Positions 1-11,400 of a stretch of DNA of 64,000 nt are shown here, piece by piece (position 1 is the first letter of the stretch; every line of letters starts with the position of its first letter). This DNA is from Folioceros fuciformis. Taxonomy: Eukaryota; Anthocerotophyta; Anthocerotopsida; Anthocerotales. The stretch lies in assembly GCA_049999805.1 (NCBI GenBank), contig JBNGIO010006060.1, positions 1 to 64,000 of the forward strand, written 5' to 3'. A program made the translations under genes and the position numbers. The notes beneath the pieces were generated by a model. It saw only the letters and a program-made list of their open reading frames with translations, had not been told where the DNA came from and ran no database searches.

Positions 1-308
1 AACGTCGTGATGTGCAGGAACAAGTTCCTCCACTTGTACAAGAGGAGAGAGTGCAACCAGCTCCGGTCGAGGCGCCAGTACTTCGCAGGTCAGGAAGGAT
101 TTCACGTCCTCCTGACAGGTATGTTGCATCTATTGATTATGTCATGCAAACGGATTGTGGGGAGCCCTCTTGTTACCAAGAGGCCATGTCAGTGACTGAC
201 AAGGACAAGTGGGAGAAGGCGATGCAGTCGCAAATGGATTCACTCCACAAGAACCAAACTTGGGAATTGGTTCGGTTACCTAAGGGCAAAAAGGCGTTGC
301 CATGCAAA

Positions 309-311
309 TGA
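309..311 (+). other. Premature TGA in copia RT frame
   Basis: TGA stands where the conserved Trp codon of the copia reverse transcriptase N-terminus is expected. It is consistent with a G-to-A change, that is, C-to-T on the other strand. Confidence 0.75.
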
Positions 312-932
312 GTGTATAAGATGAAGGACAAACCCCATTATGGTAAACCCAAGTACAAAGCACGATTGGTTGCGAAGGGTTTTAAGCAACAGCAAGGTAT
401 TGACTTTGATGAGATTTTCTCACCGGTTGTCAAAATGACCACCTTGCGATGTGTTCTTGGTCTGGTTGCGAGGCTCGACATGGAACTTGTCCAGATGGAT
501 GTGAAGTCGGCATTTTTGCATGGTGATCTCCAGGAAGAGGTATTCATGCAACAACCAGAGGGTTTCATTGAGAAGGGCAAAGAGAATCTGGTGTGCAGGT
601 TAAAGAAGAGCCTTTATGGTTTGAAGCAGGCACCCAGGGAGTGGCATTTCAAGTTCCACTCATTTATGCTTTCTCAAGGCTACAAGCGTAGCGATGAGGA
701 TCATTGCCTCTATACGAAGCAAGCTAAGGATGGAAGCTTGCTCATTCTGGTCCTCTATGTGGATGATATGCTAATTGCTGGGACTAACAGTGATGAGATT
801 TCAACGTTGAAGTCAAAGTTGAATGGTCGCTTTGACATGACAGACTTGGGAGAGGCAAGCCATATTCTTGGCATGCGTATTCGTCGAGACAGACAGAAGC
901 GTTTGCTGTACTTGTCTCAGACTGAATACATT

Positions 933-1032
933 NNNNNNNNNNNNNNNNNNNNNNNNNNNNNNNNNNNNNNNNNNNNNNNNNNNNNNNNNNNNNNNNNNNN
1001 NNNNNNNNNNNNNNNNNNNNNNNNNNNNNNNN
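933..1032. other. Assembly gap (100 N)
   Basis: Exactly 100 N, the conventional length for a gap of unknown size. It lies inside the copia pol region, as expected where a repeat family collapses in assembly. Confidence 0.99.
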
Positions 1033-1705
1033 AGCTGTAGGGAGTTTGATGTATGCAATGATTGCTACACGTCCTGACATTGCCTTTGTAGTGGGAGTGG
1101 TTAGCAGGTTTATGTCAAACCCTGGCGGGAAGCATTGGGAGGCAGTGAAAGGAATTATGAGGTACTTGAATGGTACAAAAGCTTTGTGCTTATGTTTTGG
1201 TAGTGAAGATGCATCTGTTGTGGGCTATACGGATGCTGATTATGCAGGGGATATGGACAAAAGGAGGTCCACATCAGGTTATGTCTTCATGTGCACTGGA
1301 GGGGCAGTTTCATGGCGATCGCGTTTGCAATCGTGCATAACGCTTTCTACCACAGAGGCCGAGTATGTTGCAGCGACTGAGGCGTGCAAGGAAGCCATGT
1401 GGCTTGCTCGTTTAGTGGGAGATTTGGGGATCAAGGTTGAGCTGCCAGTGTTGCATTGTGATAGCCAGAGTGCTATCCAATTGGCAAAGAATCCAGTGTT
1501 TCATGCGAAGACCAAACATGTGGAAGTGAAGTATCACTTCATTCGAGAGGTGTTGGAAGACAAGAGGGTACAACTTGTCAAAGTTCACACCAGTCAGAAC
1601 CCTGCAGATGTTCTTACCAAGGGGCTCTCTTTGGAGCAATTCGCACAAGATCGGACACTCATGGGCATGAGGTAGATCACTCTCCTATCAAGGTAATTGG
1701 CCTTT

Positions 1706-1715
1706 AAGGGGGCGG
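1706..1715 (+). other. Polypurine tract of the copia element
   Basis: A purine-rich run lies just before the LTR start and 30 bases after the pol stop at 1675. This is the usual position for the plus-strand primer of an LTR retrotransposon. Confidence 0.65.
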
Positions 1716-1716
1716 T

Positions 1717-2015
1717 TGTAGGGTTATTAAAGCCCAATGTGCCTAGACTAATGTGTTTAGTCTAAGATTCGTGTCTAATTAAGTATCATTAGTTTAGATT
1801 AGCTTAAGCTAATCTCTAGGAAGCTTCTTGTGCAGCTTCCTATGGGCTTCTTGTGAAGCTTCCTAGGGAGCTCTTCTAGAGGGTATAAATACCTCCTTGA
1901 GCTCCCTTGTATGTGTGACTCTATTGTGAGAGTTTGACCTTTCTTTCTCCTCTTCTCCTTGCCTCCTCCTCTCCTTCTCCATGTAGCTCCTAGAGCGTTC
2001 TTTTCAATGTGTACA
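1717..2015 (+). repeat. 3' long terminal repeat of the copia element
   Basis: The stretch begins TGTA right after the polypurine tract and ends TACA, giving the TG...CA ends of an LTR, at about 299 bp. It contains a TATA-like box (TATAAAT at 1884-1890), a pyrimidine-rich stretch near 1940-1980, and an inverted and direct repeat pair built on AGGAAGCTTC (about 1818-1865). The 5' LTR is outside the window, so target-site duplications and LTR identity (insertion age) cannot be read. Confidence 0.7.
1884..1890 (+). promoter_or_regulatory. TATA box in the LTR
   Basis: TATAAAT lies within a copia LTR, upstream of a pyrimidine-rich stretch. It is the likely core promoter of the element. Confidence 0.55.
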
Positions 2016-3874
2016 GTTACGCTAACCTGGTCACTGAGCTAGAAATGCTGGCCTCGCTGCACCTATGGAAGCCAGTTCACGATGTGAAGTGGAAGCCCGT
2101 TGAGCCAGCAAGGGCTGCCTCCAGCAGTTGGGAAGCTGACGGTGGGAATAGCTCGCACGAGGAAACCGCAGTCAAGCCCAGGAAGAGGATGGCGCCACAA
2201 AAGAAGACTCCTGCCAAGAGGAAAAGGACCAGGGGACGAAGTGTGAGCATGGGGGCTGATCAGGAGGAAGGGGGGACAACCCTGGAGCAGACGGGTCAGC
2301 AGGAGGCAGAACGAGAACCAGCTGTCTAGGGAATCAAGGACCGAAGGTTGGAGGAGCAAGGTCAGGGTGAGACAAGACCCGAGGAGCCACAGGATCAGGT
2401 GATGGCAGCCGACATAGTTTCCTCCAGACAGGAAGATAAGTTAGGGCACGTTTCAGCACAAGAGGGTTTCTCAAGGTGGAAGGACATTTTCAGGTGCAGG
2501 CCTCAGAGAGACAGGTTGCAGGTGGGGGACCTGGACAAGTTGCGAGAATTCTTGGGCAGACAAATTACGGCGAGAGGAATGGGCATCGGAGGGGTGCAGG
2601 AGGTGGACCTACCCGGGCTGACTGCTGCGATGGTGCAAGCCCAAGCAGACCTCCTGGATCAGGCTGCTAGGGCCCTGACATGGTTAAGTGTACAAGCGGA
2701 GCGAGAGGCCGAGGCTCGGGGAAAGGAGGAGAAGGCTCGTGAGCGAGAGGCTGAAGCAAGGAGGCAGCTGGCGGAGTCGTAGACAGCGTGGCAACTGTTG
2801 GAGGAGAAGCAGCGGGTCCTGGACAGGGAGAAGGCTCAAGCCGAGGAAGAGGCGCGCGAGGCGAGGGCTGAAGTGCAGGCGCTGAAAGAGCAACAGGGGA
2901 CCCTGCTAGCTCAGGTGAGGGAGGCTCACGAGACTAACCTGGAGATGCAACAGGAAATGGCCAAGGCACAGGAGATGGAGATAGCCGCTGTGGAGCAGGC
3001 TCAGAAGTTGGCTGACAGATACAAGCGGGGGCGGGATGAGGCCAGAGAGAGAGTGAAGGGGAAGGGCAAGGCTGGGCGTTCGAGTCAATCGGCGACCCCG
3101 GTAGCAGAAGGGGCTACCGGTAGCCGAACCAGGGGAACGGTAGTCCACGGGACTACCGATAGCCCTATAGTCCACGGGACTACCGGTAGTCGGGTAGCCG
3201 ACGGGGCTACCGGTGGCCCAGCAAGGCCCAAGATAGCTAAAGAACCAACCCTGGAAACGAAGGAGGAAGCAGTAGGGGCGCCTGTCCCTAGGCGCTCCAG
3301 GAGGGTGACCCGTACCAGGCGGACAGAGCCGGAGGAGGCAACAGCTAGGCAGGCAGAGAACCTTCAGGTACCCCAGCAGGAGGGGGAGTAGGCAACCCGA
3401 GGTAGCCCAAGGGAGGACGGGGTAAGCACCTCTGTTATGACAGAAGGTCGGATTGTGCTACAGTATGAGGAGGAGGCCTCCTATGTGCCAGGCCTGTATG
3501 TAGAAGGGGCCAGGGTTTTGAAGCTGTTTTTGTATGTACGTATGGGCACAGGAGGGACGCGGGGCTACGGCCTACAGTTGAGGACGTGCCTGGGACTCTA
3601 CCACTACAGCTGGTGGGTGACAAGACTGCCCCACTGCTATGCGGAGGCAGTTCTGGAGGAATTGACGGAAGAGGAGGCCCAGTGCTGGGTAGAACGGGGG
3701 CCTGTGGCTGTCCTCAGCAACCAGAGAAGGAGGAGGAGTGGTGGACCACAGCGGCGGGACCCACCTGTGCCGCAGCCAGGTCCAGCAGTAGCAGCAGTGA
3801 TGTGGAGAACTTTGGGAGGATCTGCCGGACCAACGGAGGGGCAGAAGAGCGAGAGGAGGAGCAACAAGGAGTGA
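2009..3874 (+). pseudogene. Gag-like coiled-coil ORF broken by three in-frame TAG codons
   Basis: Four open segments (2009-2329, 2348-2782, 2798-3391, 3437-3874) all lie in the same frame and are separated only by TAG stops at 2327, 2780 and 3389; the frame ends at a TGA at 3872. The first in-frame ATG is near 2045. Read through, the product would be about 620 residues: a basic patch of Lys/Arg repeats near residue 65, a long Glu/Ala/Arg-rich coiled coil near residues 220-350, a Gly/Thr repeat segment, a second basic patch, and a C-terminal tyrosine/tryptophan-rich region. I do not recognise the family. The position next to an LTR and the coiled coil with basic patches suggest a retrotransposon gag or a plant repeat-encoded protein. 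Each stop could derive from a Gln codon CAG by one C-to-T change. Confidence 0.5.
3105..3215. repeat. Cluster of CTACCGGTAG-type palindromes
   Basis: About 110 bases contain several copies of GGGGCTACCGGTAGCC-like and CCACGGGACTACCG-like units that are near-palindromic and can pair with each other. They lie inside the broken gag-like frame and encode its Gly/Thr repeat. A looser relative of the motif recurs at about 5030-5180. Confidence 0.7.
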
Positions 3875-4018
3875 CGCGCGAAGGCTAGGAGGAAGTCGCC
3901 AACGGCGTGGGAAAGGGCGATAGTAAATGCAGGCTAGAATAGGATTTTTTTAGCGTGCTTTATTTGGACCTAAGTCGCTCATAATTTAAGAGCGCAGCTC
4001 CCCTGCCTAACAGACTTC

Positions 4019-4038
4019 ATGGCGGAAAAAACCGCCAT
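4019..4038. repeat. Perfect hairpin, 7-bp stem with A6 loop
   Basis: ATGGCGG, six A, then CCGCCAT form a perfect inverted repeat. It lies downstream of the decayed gag-like frame, possibly in the untranslated part of the same element. Confidence 0.7.
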
Positions 4039-4948
4039 CACCGTGTACAAGAGGCTGGTTTGAAGGCCTAAGAAATCAGCAAGAACCAGCCGAACAGTCG
4101 ACCTTGCAGGGACCTAGCGATGGCCGTTGCTGGACAGGAGGTCCAGGCAAGTGAGCGCACGTAGCAACCTGGGGTGCGGGTGTAGGTGGTGGGCGCTCCG
4201 TGATCAGGTCGGGGGACGAATCGGGAGGAGGAGCCTCGCCGAGGGGGAGAGAAGCTCCCCAGCTATCCTCGAGGTGGTCACGTGGGGTGGTGCGGGTGTC
4301 GGAGCCGAATCCGCGAGTTCGGATTGGAAGGGACTCCTCTTCCCTTAGCCCCAGTACCTCACCATTCCTCAAAGTTAATAGGAGCCCAGGAGGGGCATCG
4401 CTGAGAAAGAAGACTGAAGAACTGGAGAAAGGAGAGCGCGAGAGTGCGCGTGTGTGAGAAGGAGGAGGAGCGAGTGGCCGAGTAGTGGGTAAGAGCGAAT
4501 GTGAAAAGGACGCCATAAGGAGTGGAAGCAGGAAGTGAAGCGGAGTGGAAGTGATTGGACGACTATTAAGACGGGCAGAACGTATACAGAGGACTGGTGA
4601 GAGGGGTAAGAGAGAACAAATCCGGGGAAACCCTGGAGGCGAGGTGAGTAATGTGTGTGGGGTGCAACGAGACGTGGTGTGTATGTGTGACTGGTCGCGA
4701 TGAGACTGGAGAGGCTGTGAAGAAGCTGAATTGAGACCGCAGGGGGTGTATCTAAGGTGTGAGATCACGCGGGTGGAAGGCGTCCAACAGATTGCTGCTG
4801 TTCATGTGTGCGTGCGCTTGTTCTTGAGGTGAGTGAGGCGGTTTTGTGGTGAACTAAGGAAGGTAAGCGCAAAAGGGGATGCGCAGGCAGGAGGTAATCA
4901 GTCGGGTAGGAACGACCCGATGGGAGAGAGAAAACCCTAGAGAGAGGG

Positions 4949-4950
<2 letters not shown>

Positions 4951-4981
<31 letters not shown>
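4951..4981. repeat. (GA)n microsatellite
   Basis: An uninterrupted GA dinucleotide run of about 15 units lies in GC-rich, gene-free DNA between the gag-like frame and the tandem repeat at 5027. Confidence 0.9.
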
Positions 4982-4985
<4 letters not shown>

Positions 4986-5026
4986 ACCCACGAGCGGTAG
5001 ACCGTCAGGCGACCGTCGCCCGAAAG

Positions 5027-5185
5027 GCGACGGAGGTAGCCCAAAAGGCGACGGAGGTAGCCCGAAAAGCGACGGAGGTAGTCCAGGGGGCGATAGTAGT
5101 AGTCCATTGGGGAACGGAGGGTAGCCCAGTGGGCAACCAAGAGTAGTCCAGGGGGAGGTAGTCCCTGGGGCGACTGGGTGGTTGA
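5027..5185. repeat. GC-rich minisatellite based on GGCGACGGAGGTAGCCC
   Basis: Imperfect tandem units of about 21 bp (gcgacggaggtagcccaaaag and variants) are followed by degenerate units with GTAGTCCAGGGGG. One frame would read Gly-Asp-Gly-Gly-Ser-Pro-Lys repeats, but there is no sign of a real gene. Confidence 0.7.
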
Positions 5186-5289
5186 GGGGTCGTCTGGTGG
5201 GAGAAGTAAGGGGGCTTGGTAAGGTCCGAGCACTGGACGTGTGTGTGTGGGTCGGTCGAGCTTTAGGTGTTAATTGACTTTAGAAGCTA

Positions 5290-6060
5290 ACCTGTGTAGT
5301 TTAACACAAATCATTCCCTTGAGATCGAATCCCTGAGCTACAACGACATAGAGGGCTTGTGTGGACCTCGCGGTACCCCCGGGTACCATATTTTAACCCC
5401 ACACCACCATCATGCCATACTGTAGATTGGGGTGAGGGACACAGATGAGTGCGCAAGTCTCGAATGTGAGGGCACATGCCATTGTGCATATTGTGGTAAG
5501 GGTCATGGATGAGTGTATATGTCAAGAACGCAATGTCACGCTTTCATTCCAATGCTCTTGGATGAATGTTGGATACCTTTGCAATGTCTTCTTAGCCCAA
5601 TCCACACAAGTTCTGACTTTTCTAAGACCCAATGCACATAAGTTTTGACTTTTCTAAGACCCAATGCACATAAGTTCTGACTTTCGTTAAAATAGAATTG
5701 CTTAGCAGCCTATGGTAGTCCCTCCCCTCATGGCGGGAAAGCAGATTCCCTTCAGATCTGCCCTTATATCTAGCCTCACCAGACTTCTACCCTAGTACTC
5801 TCCTTCACCAAACTTCTACCCCCATTCATCACTACTCTCCTTTGACGAACAACCCACGCAACAAGTTGATTGCCCTCCATGTCTACAAGCTCCACTCAGC
5901 CTCCATCCATGTGCACACCTAGTCTTCTAGATTAACATTTGGTCACGAATGACTTGACCACGTTGGCAGTGCACCCTCACCCTAAGTGAGGGAGAGATGG
6001 TAGATACTCCATGAGAAAAGAATATATTAGGTAGACAGAGGGGTTGTCTTCTTTGGTATG
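5290..6060. other. Gene-free stretch with a short 34-bp triplication
   Basis: No credible gene. About 5585-5690 holds three near-copies of a 34-base unit containing 'aagttctgacttttctaag'. The rest is unremarkable non-coding DNA. Confidence 0.6.
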
Positions 6061-6420
6061 CCATAATATCCTCCTCGCCAAAGGAAACATGTTTACAGAA
6101 TGAACAATACTTTCCTCACCAAAGAGTACATGCCTGCATACCCTCTTTCACACCACCACACACATCACATGTGACTACTCTGGTGCTTGGATGAACAATA
6201 TCCTCCTCGCCAAAGGGAACATTTTCACAAGATGAACAATACCCTCCTCGCTAAAGAGAACATTTTCACAAGACAAACAATATCCTCCTCGCCAAAGAGG
6301 GCATATTCACAGGACAAACAATACCCTCCTCCGTAAAGAGGACATGTTCACATAGCAAAAAAACCATACACCTCGGATTTAGAGTTTAGGGGTTTAGCGA
6401 GGACATATTCACATGACAAA
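6060..6420. repeat. Minisatellite, about 42-bp unit
   Basis: Units built on 'acaatatcctcctcgccaaag' followed by 'ggaacattttcacaagatg' repeat with substitutions from about 6066 to 6360, with looser copies on both sides. No reading frame is kept open, so it is non-coding. Confidence 0.75.
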
Positions 6421-7620
6421 AAAACCAACGTGTATGGGCTACTATCTTGCTCTCGTACTCTTTCTTCTGTAAATCACACTGCTTAACTCACTTCAGTAGT
6501 GTTACATCGCAATTGCCCTCCATTTGTTCACAAGCCTTATGTATAGTATGTGAATAATAGAGGGTATCAATGTTTTTTACTTGGGTCTTATGGGCCCACA
6601 AAAAGGTGGCCCAAAATGCCAAGTCAATATTGGACCTAAACTACCTAGCATCTTGTTCACATGATTGGCCACTCCTATCTCATTTCCTTGTGTGCTCTCC
6701 TTTGTCACTTGTTAGTTAGCTCATTATTTTTAAGCTTTTGGCTATGGACGAAGTTAGGGTTTTTTTCTCCCGGCCATTCTTTAAAGATGTTCTTGAAATA
6801 AATTTCTAAGCCAATGTTCTTGCATGTACAGTGATGATATGTTATAAGTAATGTGATGAGCTCATTTATAATGTTGATAATGACTATAGGTAGTTTAATA
6901 GTTAAGGCTACAAGACCATGTGTTTTTAGGGTTTCATACAAAGCACCTAGCCATGAAGGTCTTTGAGAGAGGTTGCATTTGCAAGTATAGCAAATGCTAT
7001 CACCTTCAATATAAGATAAGACGTGGAGACGACAATATAACAATATTATATGACTTATAGTACAACTTTCATGGTTTTGGTTGAGCAACTTTCAAGAACT
7101 TCAATTCAACTTGAGAATGCTAATGCAACAGTGTTGTGTCGACTTAGGTGAGGGTTGCCCCTATCAAGGGATTGTGAAATATAGTGTAGGTGAGGCAATA
7201 GTGGTACAATACACAAAGGTTGTATTGACTATCTTGAGTGGTCCCAAGAAATTATCTGGCGTCTTTCATTAACATTCTATCAAGACAACATAAGTAAGCC
7301 ATTTTGACAAAGTTCGAAGAGTGTACACTACCACCTAACATTGTGCGTGGTATGGACAACTCTTTGATCAAGTTCATTGCTAAGCTATCACCAAGATACA
7401 CACCCACATCATATCATTGCAAGCATTATAATATGCATTATATTGTTCTACAAGCTGTATATGAATATGAAACTTGCTTGTTTTTAGGTATATGTGTGAA
7501 AAATTATATAGGAATTTTACAAAATAGTAATGTATGACAACATCTAATGTTACAATGTACATAATCTATACTGCCACAAGTAGATTTTTTGGTGACCAAT
7601 ATCTTTTTCCTTTACACGTT
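6420..7620. other. AT-rich gene-free stretch
   Basis: Only short open frames occur on either strand (for example 6705-7088 minus). None shows a recognisable domain or codon pattern. I see no gene or RNA here. Confidence 0.6.
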
Positions 7621-8110
7621 CCACATAGGATGGGTTATAGCCCTCAGCTTTTGAAATTACTTTCTCCTAGCTTTATAGGTTCCCACCAATAGAGAGGATG
7701 GCTGCTTTAGTGCTAGTGTTATACGACACTAACGTTATACACCATTGTTACAAGAGTTTTCATAGTTAGAAGTAAAAGCTTTTACATCATAGTTTGTCAA
7801 AGTTGATACTTTCAATCCATAGGGTTATAACCCTTCCTTTTGAAATTGTTTTCTCCTAGCTTTGTAAATTCCCACTAATAGCGAGGATGGGTGCTTTAGT
7901 GCTAGTGTTATACAGCACTAACGTTATACACCATTGTTACAAGGGCTTCCATGGCTTAAAGTCAAACCTTCCAAGCCATATTTTGTCAAAGTTGATACTT
8001 CCAATCCATAGAGACTACGAATGTCAAACTTTTTTAACTTCTCCTTCGCTTTGTCAAAGTTGATACTTCCAATCCATAGAGACTACGGATGTCAAACTTT
8101 TTTAGCTTCT
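7620..8110. repeat. Tandem duplication of a ~190-bp unit, then of a ~68-bp unit
   Basis: The segment around 7630-7810 is repeated with substitutions at about 7815-8005; both copies hold 'tttagtgctagtgttatac' and 'tttgtcaaagttgatac'. The end of the unit (about 7983-8050) is duplicated once more at 8051-8115. The last copy runs directly into the RPL10A-derived fragment. Confidence 0.8.
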
Positions 8111-8335
8111 CCTTCGCTTTAGCCAAAATTTGGGAGATGGTCTCCCTTGTAGCCCTCACCCCGCATAGCTTACAGCAACATCCCACGAGATGTTGCAACA
8201 GTGGGCCAGTTAACGGTTTCTTGTTATGCAACCGGGATTGCTTTTGACCAGTAGCAATCCTTGTTACCGAAAGCGTGTCAATGATGTGGCATCCAAATAC
8301 CCCATACTCCATGGCTGATTTTAGTGACAGCGGTG
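8090..8335 (-). pseudogene. RPL10A 5'-end fragment, copy 1
   Basis: On the minus strand this matches the region around exon 1, intron 1 and the start of exon 2 of the intact RPL10A gene at 13.7-14.65 kb. The peptide around [17 protein letters not shown] aligns with the L10a N-terminus, and the 5'UTR and intron sequence ('ggtatttggat') is also shared. Because the intron is present, this is a DNA duplication and not a processed copy. The first intron donor is altered, and after the KKF segment the sequence departs into the tandem repeat, so no L10a protein can be made. The intron holds about 70 bases that the intact gene lacks. Confidence 0.85.
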
Positions 8336-8344
8336 CTGCTCACT

Positions 8345-8560
8345 AGTCTCCCACAGGATGTTGCAGCGGAAGGCCGATGTAATGCTTTCTTGTCATGCAA
8401 CTAGGATTGCTTTCAGTCGACAACAATCCTCGTTACTGAAAGCGCGTTAATGATATAGAATCCAAATACCCCATACCTTATGGCTGATTTTCGTGACAGC
8501 GGTGCTGCTTGTTAGTCTCGCCCATGCAATACGTCGAACTCATCACAGCCTAAAAAGATG
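8345..8560 (-). pseudogene. RPL10A 5'-end fragment, copy 2
   Basis: A second, shorter copy covers intron 1, exon 1 and upstream DNA of RPL10A. It shares 'ctttctgcaac'-type intron sequence, the exon 1 region and the upstream block that matches 14650-14740. The start codon ATG is ATA here, so it is dead. It is in tandem with copy 1. Confidence 0.8.
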
Positions 8561-11400
8561 AATAGAGCGCAAATTGTTGGGTATCATTGTCACCCTAATT
8601 GTTTGTCATGATTTTAGGTTTGGTAATCGATGGAGGTTAAAAAGTTGGACGTGCTTATGTTTCTAGTAGTGTGTCCAACTTTTTATGCCCAACCAATGGA
8701 GCTATAAATTGTCAAGGAAAGTTCTTAAAAATTTCTAGACATGTGTAGATGATATCATATGGCTCAAACCCTTGAATCTTACAACACTTTGAATAGCCCT
8801 GATGTGGAAGCATGTTATTCAAGTTTTTAGTATAATACTCTCATCAAGAAGAGGCTGTGGAAATTGTTTGACCTCCTAGAAGGTCGAGTGTTAGTAGGTT
8901 TTCAAACTTCAGAGAGCTTTTAATGAAAAGTATATGAAGATACAAGCTTATGTTGTAGTGAAGCGGTATGCCAAGCTTTCTCATATGGAGTATGGGCAAA
9001 TATTTGCCTAGTTGCGAACTTCAATTCCATACTTTGTATGTTGTCAAACAATAGTTGTAATTTTTTACCTTGAAATTTTATGTATGTTATTTTCTATTAT
9101 TGAAAAACAAATGAAAATGCTGAAATGCTTGTAGATTGCCCATTCATTGTGTAGAGCGTGTCGCCTAGTTTGTTTGATGTCACTGCTCTTAATTAGGAAT
9201 GTAGCAAATGCAAATACATCTCTACGCCAAGTGTGGAGAAGGAAATGCGGACAGCTTTCATTTCGTGGATGTGTGTACCATATTTCATTACGAGGATGGG
9301 AGAGCTATCTCAAGCTCCCACAAGCTATTCTGTGATGAGTAGTAAGAAGAACGCAATTGTTGCTGGGGGACCTCTATTTCCCAAAGATGATATGGCTTGC
9401 AAACTCATGAGGTATAACTCACTCAATCTTGGTGAGGCACTTCAGTTGATGCCTTGTGTCTCACAATGTGTGTTCTTTTATAGGTTATCGTGTGCTTCTA
9501 GGTCTTCAGACTTACGTAATCCATAGTTAGAGGTAATTTGTGCTCCACAATCATCAAGCTTGGTTGCAAATAGGAGGTCACGGATAATGAAGGGTGAGAG
9601 TACTATGCATGGTTGTCAAGCTCATTTTACAGTAAAACAATTGTTGCTATGGTCAGAAGTTGGACAACTAATATTGTATGAGGACAAGATATACAGGTCG
9701 TAGGTGGTGAGTGGGCACCTCTCTTCTCCTTGTAGAGCAACGTAGGGGACAACAAGATGAAAAGAGTGGTACCCTTTTTCTCACTCCCCAAGAAGAAAAA
9801 GAAGCAAGTGAAGTGGAACCTTGGTAGTAGGAACCTAGGTAGGAACCAAATAAGAGGTCTATGAAAGAGAACGTGTCTCTATCCCCACTCTCGCTGCTTT
9901 AAACCAGAAGCCACCTCCCTGACACCTCCTCCTTAGTCTTGCTCGAGTTCACAAAACACAAAAGCAAAGTGCACGACAAAATCATTAGCAGTAGCAACAT
10001 CCGGGTGGTGGACACCTCGGAGCCTTCCCTCTTGTTGGGTGAGCCCAGTGCTATGGAGTGTTGGTTCCCGCCCCCTTTCCCTCTCCCTCCCTTAAACACC
10101 CTCACCTAGCAGCATCCCCGCACCTCCATCACTCACATACACTATTCTTCACCCACTGGGCCCTCACAAATTCTTCTTGCCCGCCTAATACTCCCTTCCC
10201 CCACCTTGTCGCCTGTCTTTGCCAGCTAGCCACACTTAATAGCAAAATTTGCCATAGGAGAGTGACATTTAATGCATGCACCACCCCAATTTCCCAAACA
10301 TCCTCCCATCCGGACTCTAGAAATTACAGCAACCATACCTTGGTAAGGCCATCGTCGTTCCCCCGCCTCCACCTCTTGGGAGCTAGGTCCTTGAAGTTGG
10401 AATCCTCCGCAACCTCGTCTTGATTCTCATCTTCCTGCTCATCGTCCATCTCGACTATTTCTGCTGAAGCAAACTCAAAACTCAAAACTAGTTTCACTAG
10501 AGGAAGTTAATACACGACCGGGCATATTCGGGGGAGAAGTTAGTAGGTATAGGAGAGAGGAGAGATGGAGAGCGGGCTCACCATGCCATGGAGGTGGCTT
10601 GCCCTCCGGATGGCTAGGCTATCTATAGCTTCAATCGTTGGATGAACATGTGCTCTAAGTTTGCAAGTTGGTGAAAGCCCTAGATGGCTAAAGACAATCG
10701 AGACGCGAGTGTCTATATCATTTAAGTTTATTAAATAATAAGAATAATATAAATTCTATCAATATTATTTTATATTTATTAATTTTAAAAATTATATTAT
10801 ATTGATTTCATAAGTCGGAACATGCTAATCTTATCTAATCTTCTTTTTAATTTGATTTGATTTGATTGATTTGGAGCCAATCTTATTTATGGTTCTTATA
10901 AGACTTTTTTCTTCTTATCGGGTCGGAAATGCAAGCGCAAGAATAGTCTTTGAAGTATCCTAGGTGCCAAATGTCTCCGTGGGTGAGGGTATGAGGCACC
11001 CTCCCTTCATGGCTAAGGCTATATTAATCGTCTTTATTGGATTAAAAAATAGTTTTTAATAAACTATGGTCATATTAATCTTCTTTTTGTTGTTCCAATT
11101 TCATTGAATTTTCTTAGATGGGTCTATGTCATGCTGATATTCTCTGTATCTTTTTAATTGTATTGAAATTTTATTCATTTTTAAATAGAATTCATTAGTC
11201 GTTGGCATGTCTATAGTATGCGTTTATGCGCGGTAGAAAAAAAAATCTTTCTAGAAATATGAATTCCAGCTATGCATTGGCATCCCAAGGTGTGAACTAG
11301 TTGTAGTGACCTTTTGGCATTTCAAGGTGTGAACTAGTTCTTTAATTTATTGGCTGGGATTAGCACTGGGCCTTCTTAATGTTGACGACTTGAAGGATGC
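8560..11400. other. Gene-poor stretch
   Basis: No gene can be supported. Open frames such as 9233-9526 and 10058-10423 (plus) show no recognisable domain and have proline/serine/histidine-rich, simple composition. About 10720-11220 is very AT-rich. A 20-base direct repeat ('aaggtgtgaactagtt') occurs at about 11288 and 11323. Confidence 0.55.

Larger units (their letters stand above)
1..1675 (+). mobile_element. Ty1/copia retrotransposon, 3' part of pol (integrase tail, reverse transcriptase, RNase H)
   Basis: This is the 3' portion of a copia polyprotein; the 5' part lies outside the window. The reverse transcriptase shows the usual copia signatures: the KARLVAKGF block near 357, the FSPVVKMTTLR block near 417, QMDVKSAFLHGDL near 493 and the catalytic YVDD near 757. 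The RNase H half (about 1046-1675) carries ADYAGD, the RSTSGYVF block, STTEAEYVA and the C-terminal KHVEVKYHFIRE block. Position 309-311 is TGA where the family has a Trp codon before VYK, so the frame is broken and the copy is probably inactive. A run of 100 N at 933-1032 hides the stretch between the two parts. The order RT then RNase H at the 3' end, followed by a polypurine tract and LTR, is that of Ty1/copia. Confidence 0.93.

Noticed and set aside
4019-4038. Rho-independent-type terminator
   Set aside because: The hairpin resembles one in shape, but this is eukaryotic nuclear DNA and no U run follows.
4076-4768. 230-residue minus-strand open frame
   Set aside because: Pro/Ser/Leu-rich composition without domain, in GC-rich repeat-related DNA; likely chance.
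10058-10423. 121-residue plus-strand open frame
   Set aside because: Simple Pro/Ser/His-rich composition, no domain, and no flanking splice signals that extend it.
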